Origin: Amycolatopsis albispora
Lineage (GTDB): Bacteria; Actinomycetota; Actinomycetes; Mycobacteriales; Pseudonocardiaceae
Reading direction: 5' to 3'
DNA: 64,000 nt
Assembly: GCF_003312875.1 (NCBI RefSeq)
Contig: NZ_CP015163.1
Location: 1,240,001-1,304,000 of the forward strand
Part shown: in pieces, positions 32,574 to 41,312 of the stretch
How positions within the stretch are numbered: position 1 is the first letter of the stretch
Layout of the letters: the number at the start of each line of letters is the position of its first letter
The notes under the pieces: generated by a model
What the model was told of the DNA's origin: nothing
Database searches by the model: none
The model's input: only the letters and a program-made list of their open reading frames with translations
Position numbers and translations under genes: made by a program

Positions 32574-35132
32574 TCAGGCCGACTCGACGAGGTCGCGGAG
32601 CTGGGAGCGGGCCGTCACGCCGAGTTTGGGGAAGCTGCGGTACAAATGCGACCCCACCGTCCGCGGTGACAGGAAAAGGCGTTCCCCGATTTCGCGGTTG
32701 CTCAGGCCCCGGGCCGCCAGGCGGATGATCTGCTGTTGTTGCGGGGTAAGCGAAGTCAGCGCATCGGGTGTCGCCGAGGCTTCGACGCCCGCGGCGCGCA
32801 ATTCACCGTCGGTGCGGGTCAGCCAGGGGCGGGCGCCCAGGCGCCGGAAGGTCTCCTGCGCGGCCAGCAGTTTCGGGCGGGCGTCGGTGATGCGGCGGCG
32901 CCGGCGCAACCATTCCGCGTAGTCGAGCAGGATCTGCGCTCGTTCGAACGGCCACTGCTCACCCGCCGGGTCGGCCAGCGCCGCCTCGAAATGCGCCTCG
33001 GCCGACGCCGGATCCAGGAGGGCGCGGGCGCGGTGGATCAGCGCGCTCATCCGCGGCGACAGGTCACCGTCCAGGTGCTTCACGCACCGGTCGACCACCT
33101 CCGCTGCCTCGGTTTCGTGGCCCGTGCGGACGGCCGCCGCCGCCAGTTCCGCGAGACCGGCGTACGAACACGCGTAGTGCACCGGGTCCCCGGCCGGGGT
33201 GAACATCAGCCGGAATTGCTCGTAGGCGCTCACGTGGTCACCGTCGGCCACCGCCGCCATGCCGAGCGCCCACCGCGTGCGCACCGCCACCGCCCGGCTG
33301 CGGTTCGGGTCCACAAAGGACAAACCAGCCTCGGCGGTCGCGCGGGCCCGCGCGGTGTCCCCGGACAACGCGAGCGCGGCGGCTTCGAGCGAGCGCACCG
33401 CCGCGTCGAGATGGGGGAGCCCGGCGCCGGCGGCGGTGGCGCTCGCCGCGGCCAGCCTGGCCTGCGCCCACTGGCCGTTGTCCAGGTACGCCCAGCCCGC
33501 CGAGCAGCCGAGCCCCGTGGGCAGCGAACCGCTCATCCGCCACCGGTGCAGCGCGTCGTCGAAAATGCGCACCGCCTGGCCGACCTCGTCGAGCAGCCAC
33601 GCCATCGCCCCCAGTGAGACCAGCCGCGCCGGGTCGTCGCGGGCCTGCTCGACCAGTGCGGGCAAGGCCGCCGCCAGCTCGGCGCGGCGCACGGTCGGCT
33701 CCAGCAACGCGAGCGTCCACGGATCGTCCGAAACCCGTTCCCGCACGGCGACGCGGTGCTCCTCGTCACCGGAGTAGAACCCGGCCACCGACGCCGACGC
33801 GGTCGCGACCGGCGCGAGTTCCGGGTCGTCCGCCGCACGCAGCAGCAGGGAAATCGCGGTGTCGTGCTCGGCGCTCAACGTCAGCACCTGGCCCACCCGC
33901 AGCGACGCCCGCGCCACCAGCGCCGGGTCGTCGGTGCTCGCGCTCGCCTTCGCCGCCAGCTGCTCAACCCACTCCGGCTGCCCGGTGTTGACCGCGACCC
34001 CGGCCGCGGTCACCAGCCGCCGCGCGCGGTCGTCGCTGTCCGGGCTCAGCTCGGCGGCACGTTCCAGCGCGGTCGCGGCCGCCGCGTAGCCGCCGCGTTC
34101 ACGTGCCCGGGACGCCGAATCTTCCAGTGCCGCCGCGATTTCCTCGTCCGGCGCCTCAGCGGCGGCGGCCAGGTGCCAGGCCCGGCGATCGGGTTCCGCG
34201 GCGAGCAGGCGCGCGAGTTCCCGGTGCGCGCGGCGGCGCGCGGCCAGCGGGGCGCCGTGGTAGATCGCCGAGCGGATGAGCGGGTGCCGGAACCGCACCC
34301 CGCCCGCGATGCGCAGCAGCCCGGCGCGTTCGGCGGGCGCGAGTTCGTCGGCCAGCCCGGGCGCGGCCAGCTCGTCCGCCGCGACCAGCAGCAACGCCTC
34401 CCGCGTCGCCTCGGGCAGCCCGGCCAGGTCGGCGGCGAAGACACGCTCCAGCCGCTCGGTCAACGGCAGCACGTCCTCGTTGCCGGAGCCGCCCGCCCTC
34501 GCCAGTTCCACCAGCGCCAGCGGATTCCCGGCGGCCTGATCGAGAATGCGCAGGCGGCGCTTGCCCACCGGCGGCTCCGGCTGCCGGTCCAGCAACTCGC
34601 CCGCCTCCCTCGGCCCGAGCGGGCCGAGCGTCAGCGACGGGAACCCGGCGTATCCGGCCGGGTCGCGGGTGCCGCCGAGCACGGCCAGCGGCTCGTCGTC
34701 GATCCGCCGCGCGGCGAAGGCCAGCGCGTCGAGCGAGCCGGGATCAAGCCACTGCAGGTCGTCGGCGACCACCAGCACCGGCGAGCGCTGCGCGAGTTCG
34801 GACAGCAGGGTGAGCAGCGCGACGCCGACCAGCAGCCGGTCCGGGCAGCCGGAATCCGCCATGCCGACCGCGCCCAGCAGGGCCGACCGCTGCCGCTCCG
34901 GCAGCTCCCCGAGTTCCGCCCGCACCGGGCGCAGCAGCTGGTGCAGTCCGGCGAAGGGCAGGTTCGCCTCGCTCGCCGAGCCGGTCATCCGGAGCACGCG
35001 GCCCTCGTGCGCCGACGCGGCCAGGTCGAGCAGCGTGCTCTTGCCCGCGCCCGGTTCCCCGGCCACGATCAGCACACCGCTGGTGAGCCCGAGCACCGCG
35101 GCGCGTTCGGCCTCCCGTCCCGAGATCGTCAC
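32574..35132 (-). CDS. Large LuxR-family ATP-binding regulator (LAL type)
   Basis: 852 residues from GTG 35132. The N-terminal STAND-type ATPase has a Walker A GEPGAGKST at about residue 25 and Walker B VLVVADDLQWLDPGS near 125; the middle is helical, TPR-like; the C-terminal 60 residues are the LuxR helix-turn-helix (LTPQQQQIIRLAARGLSNREIGERL then SPRTVGSHLY). Such proteins often activate pathway genes in response to a ligand and ATP. It is divergent from an MBL hydrolase and carboxylesterase 73 bases away, its likeliest targets. There is no Shine-Dalgarno sequence before the GTG, and GTCACgttGTGAC overlaps the start. Confidence 0.93.
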   Translation of the reverse strand: MTISGREAERAAVLGLTSGVLIVAGEPGAGKSTLLDLAASAHEGRVLRMTGSASEANLPFAGLHQLLRPVRAELGELPERQRSALLGAVGMADSGCPDRLLVGVALLTLLSELAQRSPVLVVADDLQWLDPGSLDALAFAARRIDDEPLAVLGGTRDPAGYAGFPSLTLGPLGPREAGELLDRQPEPPVGKRRLRILDQAAGNPLALVELARAGGSGNEDVLPLTERLERVFAADLAGLPEATREALLLVAADELAAPGLADELAPAERAGLLRIAGGVRFRHPLIRSAIYHGAPLAARRRAHRELARLLAAEPDRRAWHLAAAAEAPDEEIAAALEDSASRARERGGYAAAATALERAAELSPDSDDRARRLVTAAGVAVNTGQPEWVEQLAAKASASTDDPALVARASLRVGQVLTLSAEHDTAISLLLRAADDPELAPVATASASVAGFYSGDEEHRVAVRERVSDDPWTLALLEPTVRRAELAAALPALVEQARDDPARLVSLGAMAWLLDEVGQAVRIFDDALHRWRMSGSLPTGLGCSAGWAYLDNGQWAQARLAAASATAAGAGLPHLDAAVRSLEAAALALSGDTARARATAEAGLSFVDPNRSRAVAVRTRWALGMAAVADGDHVSAYEQFRLMFTPAGDPVHYACSYAGLAELAAAAVRTGHETEAAEVVDRCVKHLDGDLSPRMSALIHRARALLDPASAEAHFEAALADPAGEQWPFERAQILLDYAEWLRRRRRITDARPKLLAAQETFRRLGARPWLTRTDGELRAAGVEASATPDALTSLTPQQQQIIRLAARGLSNREIGERLFLSPRTVGSHLYRSFPKLGVTARSQLRDLVESA

Positions 35133-35205
35133 GTTGTGACTGTATCCCCGACTGCAGTCACCTGACCGATACCGCGGGCGGGGTGCCGGTGGCCAGGCTG
35201 GACGC

Positions 35206-36090
35206 ATGGAAACCATCACCTTCGGAGACGTCGATGTCACCCGTGTGGTCGAGCTGCCGGTCACGGGCCTGCCGCGGGAGTTCATCTTCCCGGACGTGCC
35301 GGCAGGCAAGTGGCGCGAGCACGAGAACTGGCTGGTGCCCGAGTACTTCGACCCGGTGGCCGACGAGGCCCGCACGATGATCCAGACCTGGCTGCTCCGC
35401 AGCGAGGGCCGCACGATCCTGATCGACACCGGTATCGGCAACGGCCGCGAACGCCCGTACATGCCGTTCTTCGCCCACCTGGACACGAACTTCTACGGTG
35501 AGCTGTCCACGGTCGTGCGGCCGGAGGAGGTCGACGTGGTGATCTGCACGCACCTGCACGGCGACCACGTCGGCTGGAACACCCGTCTGGTCGATCGGGA
35601 ATGGCAGCCGACCTTCCCGAATGCCGAATACGTGATCGCGCGCGCCGACTTCGACTATTGGAACCCGGAGAACAACCACAAGACGCGTTCGGGTCGCGGC
35701 ATGCAGAACGTGTTCGAGGACAGCGTCGCGCCGGTCCACCGCGCCGGTCAGACCGTGCTCTGGGAAGGCGACCACTACGACGTGGACGCCAACCTGCGCA
35801 TCGAGCTGACGCCCGGCCACACGCCCGGTTCGGCCGTGGTGCACCTGCGTGAGGAGGCGGTGTTCGTCGGCGACGTGCTGCACAGCCCGCTGCAGATCGC
35901 CGAACCGGACTGCGGGCCCTGCTTCGACGAGGACGAGGCGCAGGCCAGGGCCACGCGGCGGCGCGTGCTGGAGTGGGCGGCGGATCATCACGCGCTGGTG
36001 GTGCCCGCGCACTTCCCCGGGGCGGGCGCGGCCGAGGTGCGGCGCGACGGCGGCAAGTTCGCGGTGAAGGAGTGGGCGGCATGGCGGTGA
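35206..36090 (+). CDS. MBL-fold metallohydrolase
   Basis: 294 residues of the metallo-beta-lactamase fold with the zinc-binding THLHGDHVGWN, the TPGHTPGSAVVH histidine and the FVGDVLH aspartate; a later PAHF histidine completes the usual set. This pattern is that of AHL-lactonase/esterase-like hydrolases rather than beta-lactamases. The esterase gene begins 10 bases before its stop, so the two are coupled. Divergence from the LuxR ATPase suggests a degradative pair acting on a common ester or lactone; substrate unknown. Confidence 0.92.
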   Translation: METITFGDVDVTRVVELPVTGLPREFIFPDVPAGKWREHENWLVPEYFDPVADEARTMIQTWLLRSEGRTILIDTGIGNGRERPYMPFFAHLDTNFYGELSTVVRPEEVDVVICTHLHGDHVGWNTRLVDREWQPTFPNAEYVIARADFDYWNPENNHKTRSGRGMQNVFEDSVAPVHRAGQTVLWEGDHYDVDANLRIELTPGHTPGSAVVHLREEAVFVGDVLHSPLQIAEPDCGPCFDEDEAQARATRRRVLEWAADHHALVVPAHFPGAGAAEVRRDGGKFAVKEWAAWR

Positions 36091-37223
36091 AGGTCTTCCG
36101 GAACATCTCGTACGCGGCACCGCCGGTGGGGGCTCGCCGGTTCGCCGCGCCAGAGCCGGTGGACGGCGCGCCGCGCGAGCACGGCCCGTCGGCGCCCGCA
36201 CCGGAACGCCGCTTCCCGGTGGACCTGAGCCCGGTGATCGGGGCCGGCTGGGTGCGTGGTGACGACTACCTCACGGTCAACGTGACCACACCGTCCACCA
36301 CCGGCAGCGCGCCGGTGCTGGTTTTTGTGCACGGCGGCGGGTTCATTTCCGGCACCGGCCAGGCGCCGCTGTACGACGGGACGGCGTTCGCGCGTGACGG
36401 CGTGGTCCTGGTGACGCTGAACTACCGGCTCGGCGCGCCCGGCTGGCTGGACCTGCCGGGGGCACCGCGCAACCGCGGCCTGCTCGACGTGGTCGCCGCG
36501 CTGCGGTGGGTGCGGGCGCACATCGCCGAGTACGGCGGTGACCCGGACCAGGTCACCGTGTCCGGCCAGTCGGCGGGCGCGATGATCGTCGGCGCGCTGC
36601 TGGTCACGCCGGAGGCGCGCGGCTTGTTCCGCCGGGCGATCAGTCAGAGCGGCGGCCTCAGCACGATGACCGGCGCCCAGGCCGCCGAGACCACCCGCGC
36701 GCTGGCGGACCGGCTGGGGATCGAGCCGACCGTGGAGGCGTTCGCCGGGATTCCCGACGAACGCCTGGTCGCGGCGCTGACCCAGGTGCCTGGCGGTACC
36801 CGCCTGACGCCGCTCGGCGTGGTGCTGGACGAGGTGCCCGCCGCGCACCCGGTCGACGTCCTGGCGGGCACGAACACCGAAGAGTCCCGGCTCTACCAGC
36901 TGCCCGAGTACAGCGAGGCCATCGACCGGATGTTCCGCGAGGGCCGCGAGCGGCTGGTCGCGTTGTACGACAAGGCGTTCACCTACGAGTTCGACTGGCG
37001 TGACGGCCCGCACGGGGCGTGCCACACCGTCGAGCTGCCGTTTGTGTTCGAGCGCACGGACCTGCCGGAACTGCGCACGCCGGACGGGCTGCTCGGGCCG
37101 GTGGTGCCGGACGGGCTGGCCGCCGAAATGCACGGCGCCTGGGTGCGGTTCGTGAAGACCGGCGACCCCGGCTGGACCGGGGAACGGCGGTTCACTGCTG
37201 GTAGTGGTAGCTCTGGGCGCTGA
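36081..37223 (+). CDS. Carboxylesterase type B, short form
   Basis: 380 residues against the usual 480-520. The oxyanion loop VFVHGGGF, the nucleophile GQSAGAMI and the C-terminal GACHTVELPFVF with the catalytic His are present; VLAGTNTEESR is the acid-bearing region. The segment between the nucleophile helix and the acid is much shorter than in typical members, a likely natural deletion of the cap, so the acyl pocket may be open. It is translationally coupled to the MBL hydrolase. Its 3' end overlaps the convergent small secreted protein gene by 32 bases. Confidence 0.85.
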   Translation: MAVKVFRNISYAAPPVGARRFAAPEPVDGAPREHGPSAPAPERRFPVDLSPVIGAGWVRGDDYLTVNVTTPSTTGSAPVLVFVHGGGFISGTGQAPLYDGTAFARDGVVLVTLNYRLGAPGWLDLPGAPRNRGLLDVVAALRWVRAHIAEYGGDPDQVTVSGQSAGAMIVGALLVTPEARGLFRRAISQSGGLSTMTGAQAAETTRALADRLGIEPTVEAFAGIPDERLVAALTQVPGGTRLTPLGVVLDEVPAAHPVDVLAGTNTEESRLYQLPEYSEAIDRMFREGRERLVALYDKAFTYEFDWRDGPHGACHTVELPFVFERTDLPELRTPDGLLGPVVPDGLAAEMHGAWVRFVKTGDPGWTGERRFTAGSGSSGR

Positions 37224-37509
37224 ACCCGAGGTCGGGGTTCCAGTCCCAGCCCGGCACCTGGTGACTCTGGCCGGTGCAGTCAGTGCCCGCGTACAGGGTC
37301 ACCGGCTTGGGCGCGGAGATGTCGTAGGAGCGGGAGGGCGGGAGGTGCCAGCAGCCGCTGAAGTAGATGGTGGTCTGGTACCAGGGCCCGCTGAAGCCCG
37401 GTTGCGGCCAGAAGCAGCCGTTGTAGATCTTGCTGGCGCAGAGCAGTTCCGGTGTGGCCTGCGCCGGGACGGGGAAGCCGAGGAGGGTGAGCAACGAGAG
37501 GATCAGCAC
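37192..37509 (-). CDS. Small secreted cysteine-containing protein, unknown
   Basis: 105 residues. After GTG 37509, LILSLLTLLGFPVPAQA is a hydrophobic signal peptide with a signal peptidase site near Ala18. The mature part is rich in aromatic residues and has four cysteines (LLCASKIYNGC, FSGCWHLP, GTDCTGQSH), suggesting two disulfides, and ends QSYHYQQ. The arrangement hints at a small beta-sandwich such as a peptidase-inhibitor or crystallin-like fold. The signal lacks its positively charged N-region: a basic segment (KPRR) lies just upstream in frame but has no start codon, so the real start may differ. Start weakly supported. Confidence 0.6.
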   Translation of the reverse strand: MLILSLLTLLGFPVPAQATPELLCASKIYNGCFWPQPGFSGPWYQTTIYFSGCWHLPPSRSYDISAPKPVTLYAGTDCTGQSHQVPGWDWNPDLGFSAQSYHYQQ

Positions 37510-37624
37510 CGTTCTTCGTGGTTTCTCATCCGGGGAAGCGTAGCCAGCCGGGCTCGTGATCGGGACTCGAGCGGGCGCCGGGATCGCGTTGAGTACGGTG
37601 GAGACGGACCGAGGAGGAGTACGC

Positions 37625-37894
37625 ATGGACCCGATCACCGCCGTTGACCTGTACTGGCGGCCCGGCTGCCCGTTCTGTGTGGACCTGATGGCCAGGTTGA
37701 GCCGCAGCGACCTCCCGGTGCGCGAGTTCAACATCTGGGAGGACGACGAGGCCGCCGCGCGAGTGCGGGCGGTCGCGGACGGCAACGAGATCGTGCCGAC
37801 GGTGTTCGTGGGCGGGCACAGCATGATCAATCCGAGTTTTGGGGAGATTGAGGCGGCTGTGCGGGCGCATGCGCCGGAGTTGCTGGCGTCGTAG
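37625..37894 (+). CDS. Glutaredoxin/mycoredoxin-like protein
   Basis: 89 residues with the thioredoxin-fold redox motif RPGCPFCVDLM (CPFC) near residue 15 and the cis-Pro in VPTVFVGG. Small size and GHSMINPS resemble actinobacterial mycoredoxin/NrdH-like proteins that reduce mycothiolated proteins. GAGGAGGAG precedes the ATG. It is monocistronic; a T-run and a large hairpin follow it. Confidence 0.88.
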   Translation: MDPITAVDLYWRPGCPFCVDLMARLSRSDLPVREFNIWEDDEAAARVRAVADGNEIVPTVFVGGHSMINPSFGEIEAAVRAHAPELLAS

Positions 37895-37937
37895 GTTTTT
37901 TTGGGGGCGTGGGCCACCCCGGTTGATCATTGTGACG

Positions 37938-37997
37938 ACGGCGAAGAACCCCTTGTCAAGGCTGGGAAGAGTACCTTGACAAGGGGTTCTTCGCCGT
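37938..37997. terminator. 24-bp perfect hairpin after mycoredoxin gene
   Basis: Arms at 37938-37961 and 37974-37997 are perfectly complementary over 24 bases, containing AAGAACCCCTTGTCAAGG, with a 12-base loop. A T-run (TTTTTTT from 37896) lies nearer the stop. It is probably a bidirectional terminator between the mycoredoxin and poxB genes, but its length is unusual for an ordinary terminator, so it may be a repetitive palindrome. Confidence 0.7.
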
Positions 37998-38131
37998 GTT
38001 TTGGGCTGTGGACCGGGGATGGGGGAGGGCTGGGTGGGCGTGTGGTCGGCTGCCGTTGCCGGGTTGCGGTGGGGTGACTGAGGTTGGCGGTCGGCTGTCG
38101 TTGTCGGGCGCCGGTGGGAGTGGGCGAGTGT

Positions 38132-38180
38132 CACGAATGTGGCTTTCGGGGCCGAATCCGCCCCCAAAGCCACATTCGTG
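38132..38180. repeat. GAATGTGGCTTT hairpin element, copy 2
   Basis: Perfect 15-base arms at 38132-38146 and 38166-38180 (CACGAATGTGGCTTT); one C/C mismatch then separates a further 4-bp GGGG/CCCC stem. It lies 12 bases beyond the poxB stop. Same family as 6478, 53889 and 54041. Confidence 0.9.
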
Positions 38181-38192
38181 TCCAACCTGCGG

Positions 38193-39926
38193 TCAGGGGC
38201 GCGGAGCGTTGCGCAGGTTGCTCCGCGCCATGTCGACCATTTTGCCGACCCCGCCGTTCAGCACGGTCTTGCTCGCGGCCAGCGCGAAGCCGCGCACCAT
38301 CTCGCCGGTGATCTTCGGCGGGATCGACAGTGCGTTCGGGTCGGTGACCAGCTCGACCAGTGACGGGCCGCGGTGGTCGAACGACTTTCGCAGCGCGCTC
38401 TCGATCTGCGCCGGGTCCTCCACCCGGATCGCGTGGATGCCGCAGGCCTCGGCGATCGCGGCGAAGCTGACCGGGACCTGGTCCGTGCCGTAGTCGGGCA
38501 GGCCGTCGACCAGCATCTCCAGTTTGACCATGCCCAGCGTGGAGTTGTTGAACAGCACCACCTTCACGCCGATGTCGTACGCCGACAGGGTGAGCAGGTC
38601 GCCCATCAGCATGGCCAGCCCGCCGTCGCCGGAGAGGGAGACCACCTGGCGGTCCGGCTGCGCCAGTTTCGCGCCGATGGCGTGCGGCAGGGCGTTGGCC
38701 ATGCTGCCGTGGCGGAACGAGCCGATCACCCGCCGCCGGCCGTTCGGGGTCAGGTACCGTGCGGCCCACACGTTGCCCATGCCGGTGTCCACGGTGAACA
38801 CCGCGTTGTCGTCGGCCAGCTCGTCGACCAGGTCGGCGGCGTATTCGGGGTGGATCGGCCGGTGGTGGCCGATGCGGGTGGTGTAGGCGTCGACCACCTT
38901 CTCCAGCCGCCGCACGTGCTCGCGCAGCATGCGGTCGAGGAAGGTGCGGTCGGGGTTGCCGCGCAGCAGCGGCAGCACCGCTTTGATCGTCTCCTTGACG
39001 TCACCGTGCAGCGCCAGCTCCAGCGGGGTGCGGCGGCCCAGGTGCGCCGGGTCGATGTCGATCTGGATGGTGCGTGCCTGCGGCAGGAAGTTGTCGTAGG
39101 GGAAGTCGGTGCCCAGCAGCACGATCCGGTCAGCGGCGTGCATCGCGTCGTAGCAGGCGCCGTAGCCGAGCAGCCCGCTCATGCCCACGTCGTACGGGTT
39201 GTCGTACTGGATCCACTCCTTGCCGCCGAGCGAGTGCCCGACCGGGGCCGACAGCTTCTCCGCCAGCGCCATCACCTCGTCGTGCGCGCCAGCGGCACCC
39301 GCGCCGGCGAACAGCATCACCTTCTCGCCCGAGTCCAGCAGCCGCGCCAGCTCGGCGACCTGGTCGGCGGGCGGAATGGTGGGGGAGGGCTTGACCAGCT
39401 GCACCCGCTCGACCCCGGGCACCGGCGCCTTGCGCTCGGAGACGTCCCCTGGAATGGTCAGCACGGACACGCCGCCCTTGCCGATCGCGGTCTGCATGGC
39501 GATGCGCAGCAACCGCGGCATCTGCTCCGGCTGCGAGACCAGCTCGCTGAAGTGGCTGCACTCGACGAACAGCCGGTCGGGATGGGTTTCCTGGAAGAAG
39601 CCGGTGCCCACCTGCGCGGACGGGATGTGCGAGGCGATCGCCAGCACCGGCGCGCCGCTGCGGTGGGCGTCGAACAGGCCGTTGATCAGGTGCAGGTTGC
39701 CCGGACCGCAGCTGCCGGCGCACACCGCGAGCCTGCCGGTGACCTGGGCTTCGGCGGCGGCCGCGAAGGCGGCGGTCTCCTCGTGCCGGACGTGGACCCA
39801 CTCGATGCCGTCGGTCCGGCGGACCGCGTCCACGATCGGGTTGAGGCTGTCGCCGACAATGCCGTAGATCCGCTCCACCCCGGCCTCTCGCAGCGTGCGG
39901 ACCAGCTGCTCGGCCACTGTTGCCAT
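38193..39926 (-). CDS. poxB: Pyruvate oxidase / pyruvate dehydrogenase (quinone) PoxB
   Basis: 577 residues. A full ThDP/FAD enzyme: RIYGIVGDSLNPIVDAV, VHVRHEETAAFAAAAEA with the ThDP Glu, AGSCGPGNLHLINGLFDAHR, a central FAD-type domain, and GDGGLAMLMGDLLT...NNSTLGMVKLE in the PP domain. The C-terminal segment is compatible with the membrane-binding tail of quinone-linked PoxB. It decarboxylates pyruvate to acetate plus CO2 and passes electrons to quinone. A divergent LysR regulator and GGTTCA-N2-TGAACC operator-like repeat lie upstream. Confidence 0.93.
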   Translation of the reverse strand: MATVAEQLVRTLREAGVERIYGIVGDSLNPIVDAVRRTDGIEWVHVRHEETAAFAAAAEAQVTGRLAVCAGSCGPGNLHLINGLFDAHRSGAPVLAIASHIPSAQVGTGFFQETHPDRLFVECSHFSELVSQPEQMPRLLRIAMQTAIGKGGVSVLTIPGDVSERKAPVPGVERVQLVKPSPTIPPADQVAELARLLDSGEKVMLFAGAGAAGAHDEVMALAEKLSAPVGHSLGGKEWIQYDNPYDVGMSGLLGYGACYDAMHAADRIVLLGTDFPYDNFLPQARTIQIDIDPAHLGRRTPLELALHGDVKETIKAVLPLLRGNPDRTFLDRMLREHVRRLEKVVDAYTTRIGHHRPIHPEYAADLVDELADDNAVFTVDTGMGNVWAARYLTPNGRRRVIGSFRHGSMANALPHAIGAKLAQPDRQVVSLSGDGGLAMLMGDLLTLSAYDIGVKVVLFNNSTLGMVKLEMLVDGLPDYGTDQVPVSFAAIAEACGIHAIRVEDPAQIESALRKSFDHRGPSLVELVTDPNALSIPPKITGEMVRGFALAASKTVLNGGVGKMVDMARSNLRNAPRP

Positions 39927-39955
39927 CTCTGGGACCTCCTTCGCTCGGTACCTCC

Positions 39956-40006
39956 AGGTTCACCCCGGCGACGGCATGTGTCCAATGCCTGAGGTTCACC
40001 TGAACC
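39956..40006. promoter_or_regulatory. Putative LysR operator, poxB/LysR intergenic
   Basis: GGTTCA-N2-TGAACC (39993-40006) is a perfect inverted repeat, and AGGTTCACC is repeated directly at 39956-39964 and 39992-40000. The site is between the divergent starts 39926 and 40029. Confidence 0.55.
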
Positions 40007-40028
40007 ATGCGCTGGCAGTATGGATGGC

Positions 40029-40940
40029 ATGGAACTCCGAGTGCTGCGCCTGTTTCGCGAGGTGGCCGAAGGGGCGACGGTGACCGACACGGCAACCCGG
40101 GCGAGTGTCACCCAGCCGGCGCTTTCGCGCGCGCTGAAACGGCTGGAGCACGAGGTGGGTGCCGAGCTGTTCCAGCGGTCGGGCCGCGCGCTGCGGCTGA
40201 CCCCGGCCGGTCGCGCCTTCAAGCAGCACGCCGACGCGGTGCTGGAGAACTACGACCTCGGGGTGCGGGCGGTCGGCGAGCTGGTCGACCCGGAGACCGG
40301 CGTGGTGACGCTGGCGTTCCTGCACACGCTCGGCACCTGGCTGGTGCCGCCGGTGCTCAGCGGGTTCCGCCGTCGTTATCCACGCGTGCGGTTCGAGCTG
40401 CGGCAGCACGGCGAGGCCGGGCTCACCGCCGAACTGCTCGACGGCACCGCGGACCTGGTGCTCACCAGCGGCGATCCGGGCGATACGCGCATCACCTGGC
40501 AGCGCCTGCTGGTGCAGCCGCTGCGGGTCGCCGTGCCGCCGTCACACCGGCTGGCCAAGCGCAGGCAGGTCCGGCTCGCGGAACTGGCGGGTGAACCGTT
40601 CATCCTGCTGCGCAAGGGGTACGGGCTGCGCGACACCACCGAGGCGCTGTGTGCCCAGGCCGGGTTCAGCCCGATCGTCGGCTTCGAGGGCGACGAGGTG
40701 GAGACGCTGCGCGGCCTGGTGACCGCGGGGCTCGGCGTGGCGTTGCTGCCGCTGCCGCACACCGCGATGTTCCCGCCGTCACCGGCCGAGCACCCGGCGC
40801 CGCACCTGCGGGTGTCCGATGTGGTCTGTGCGCGGGACATCGGTATCGCCTGGCCGTCGGGGCGCGAGCTGCCGCCGGTCAGCGAATCGTTCCGGCAGCA
40901 CGTGCTGGCGACCGCGCCCCGCGCCCTGCCGGAGGACTAG
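40029..40940 (+). CDS. LysR-family regulator divergent from poxB
   Basis: 303 residues. The N-terminal helix-turn-helix (MELRVLRLFREVAEGATVT, TQPALSRALKRLEHEVGAELF) and the LysR substrate-binding domain (about residues 90-295) are intact. ATG 40029 gives the canonical MELRxLR start; ATG 40020 is an alternative three codons upstream. It is divergent from poxB and most likely regulates it. Confidence 0.9.
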   Translation: MELRVLRLFREVAEGATVTDTATRASVTQPALSRALKRLEHEVGAELFQRSGRALRLTPAGRAFKQHADAVLENYDLGVRAVGELVDPETGVVTLAFLHTLGTWLVPPVLSGFRRRYPRVRFELRQHGEAGLTAELLDGTADLVLTSGDPGDTRITWQRLLVQPLRVAVPPSHRLAKRRQVRLAELAGEPFILLRKGYGLRDTTEALCAQAGFSPIVGFEGDEVETLRGLVTAGLGVALLPLPHTAMFPPSPAEHPAPHLRVSDVVCARDIGIAWPSGRELPPVSESFRQHVLATAPRALPED

Positions 40941-40964
40941 GGTGCTGGGGGTCGGGAGGCGGTC

Positions 40965-41312
40965 GTGACGGAGATGCACGGAGACGAGACGTTCGCGGCG
41001 GAGCTACGGCCGCTCCGTGGGCGCCGGTCTTGATGCGGATTTTGAGATCGGTTCCGTCTCGAAGGGGATCACCGGCCTGCTGTACGCCGATTCCCTCGAA
41101 CGTGGCGAGGTCACGCCCTCGACCACGCTCGGTGAACTGCGGACCAGCTGGCACCCGGCGCGCTGTCCGGATCGGCGCGGCCTGGCTCATCCTTGAGCAC
41201 AAGGGCCGCCTCGTCACCTGGCACAACGGTGGCACCGGCGGGTTCCGCAGCTGGCTGGGATTCGACCCTGCTCGCGCGGCTCACCGCAGAAGCGTTGTCG
41301 GCCACGCGCTAA
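40965..41312 (+). pseudogene. Remnant of a serine beta-lactamase/esterase (class C-like) gene
   Basis: In one frame FEIGSVSKGITGLLYADSLE carries the SxxK active-site motif of class C beta-lactamase family proteins; about 110 bases later, in another frame, WLILEHKGRLVTWHNGGTGG resembles the C-terminal block of the same family (the HNGGTGGFRSWLGFD region). Most of the protein between and around these blocks is missing. The frames are interrupted by stops (for example the TGA near 41035). A deletion plus frameshifts left a decayed gene between LysR and sdhB. Confidence 0.7.

Noticed and set aside
35206..36090. Beta-lactamase for the MBL gene
   Set aside because: Motif spacing and the coupled carboxylesterase fit a lactonase/esterase-like hydrolase; no signal peptide is present.
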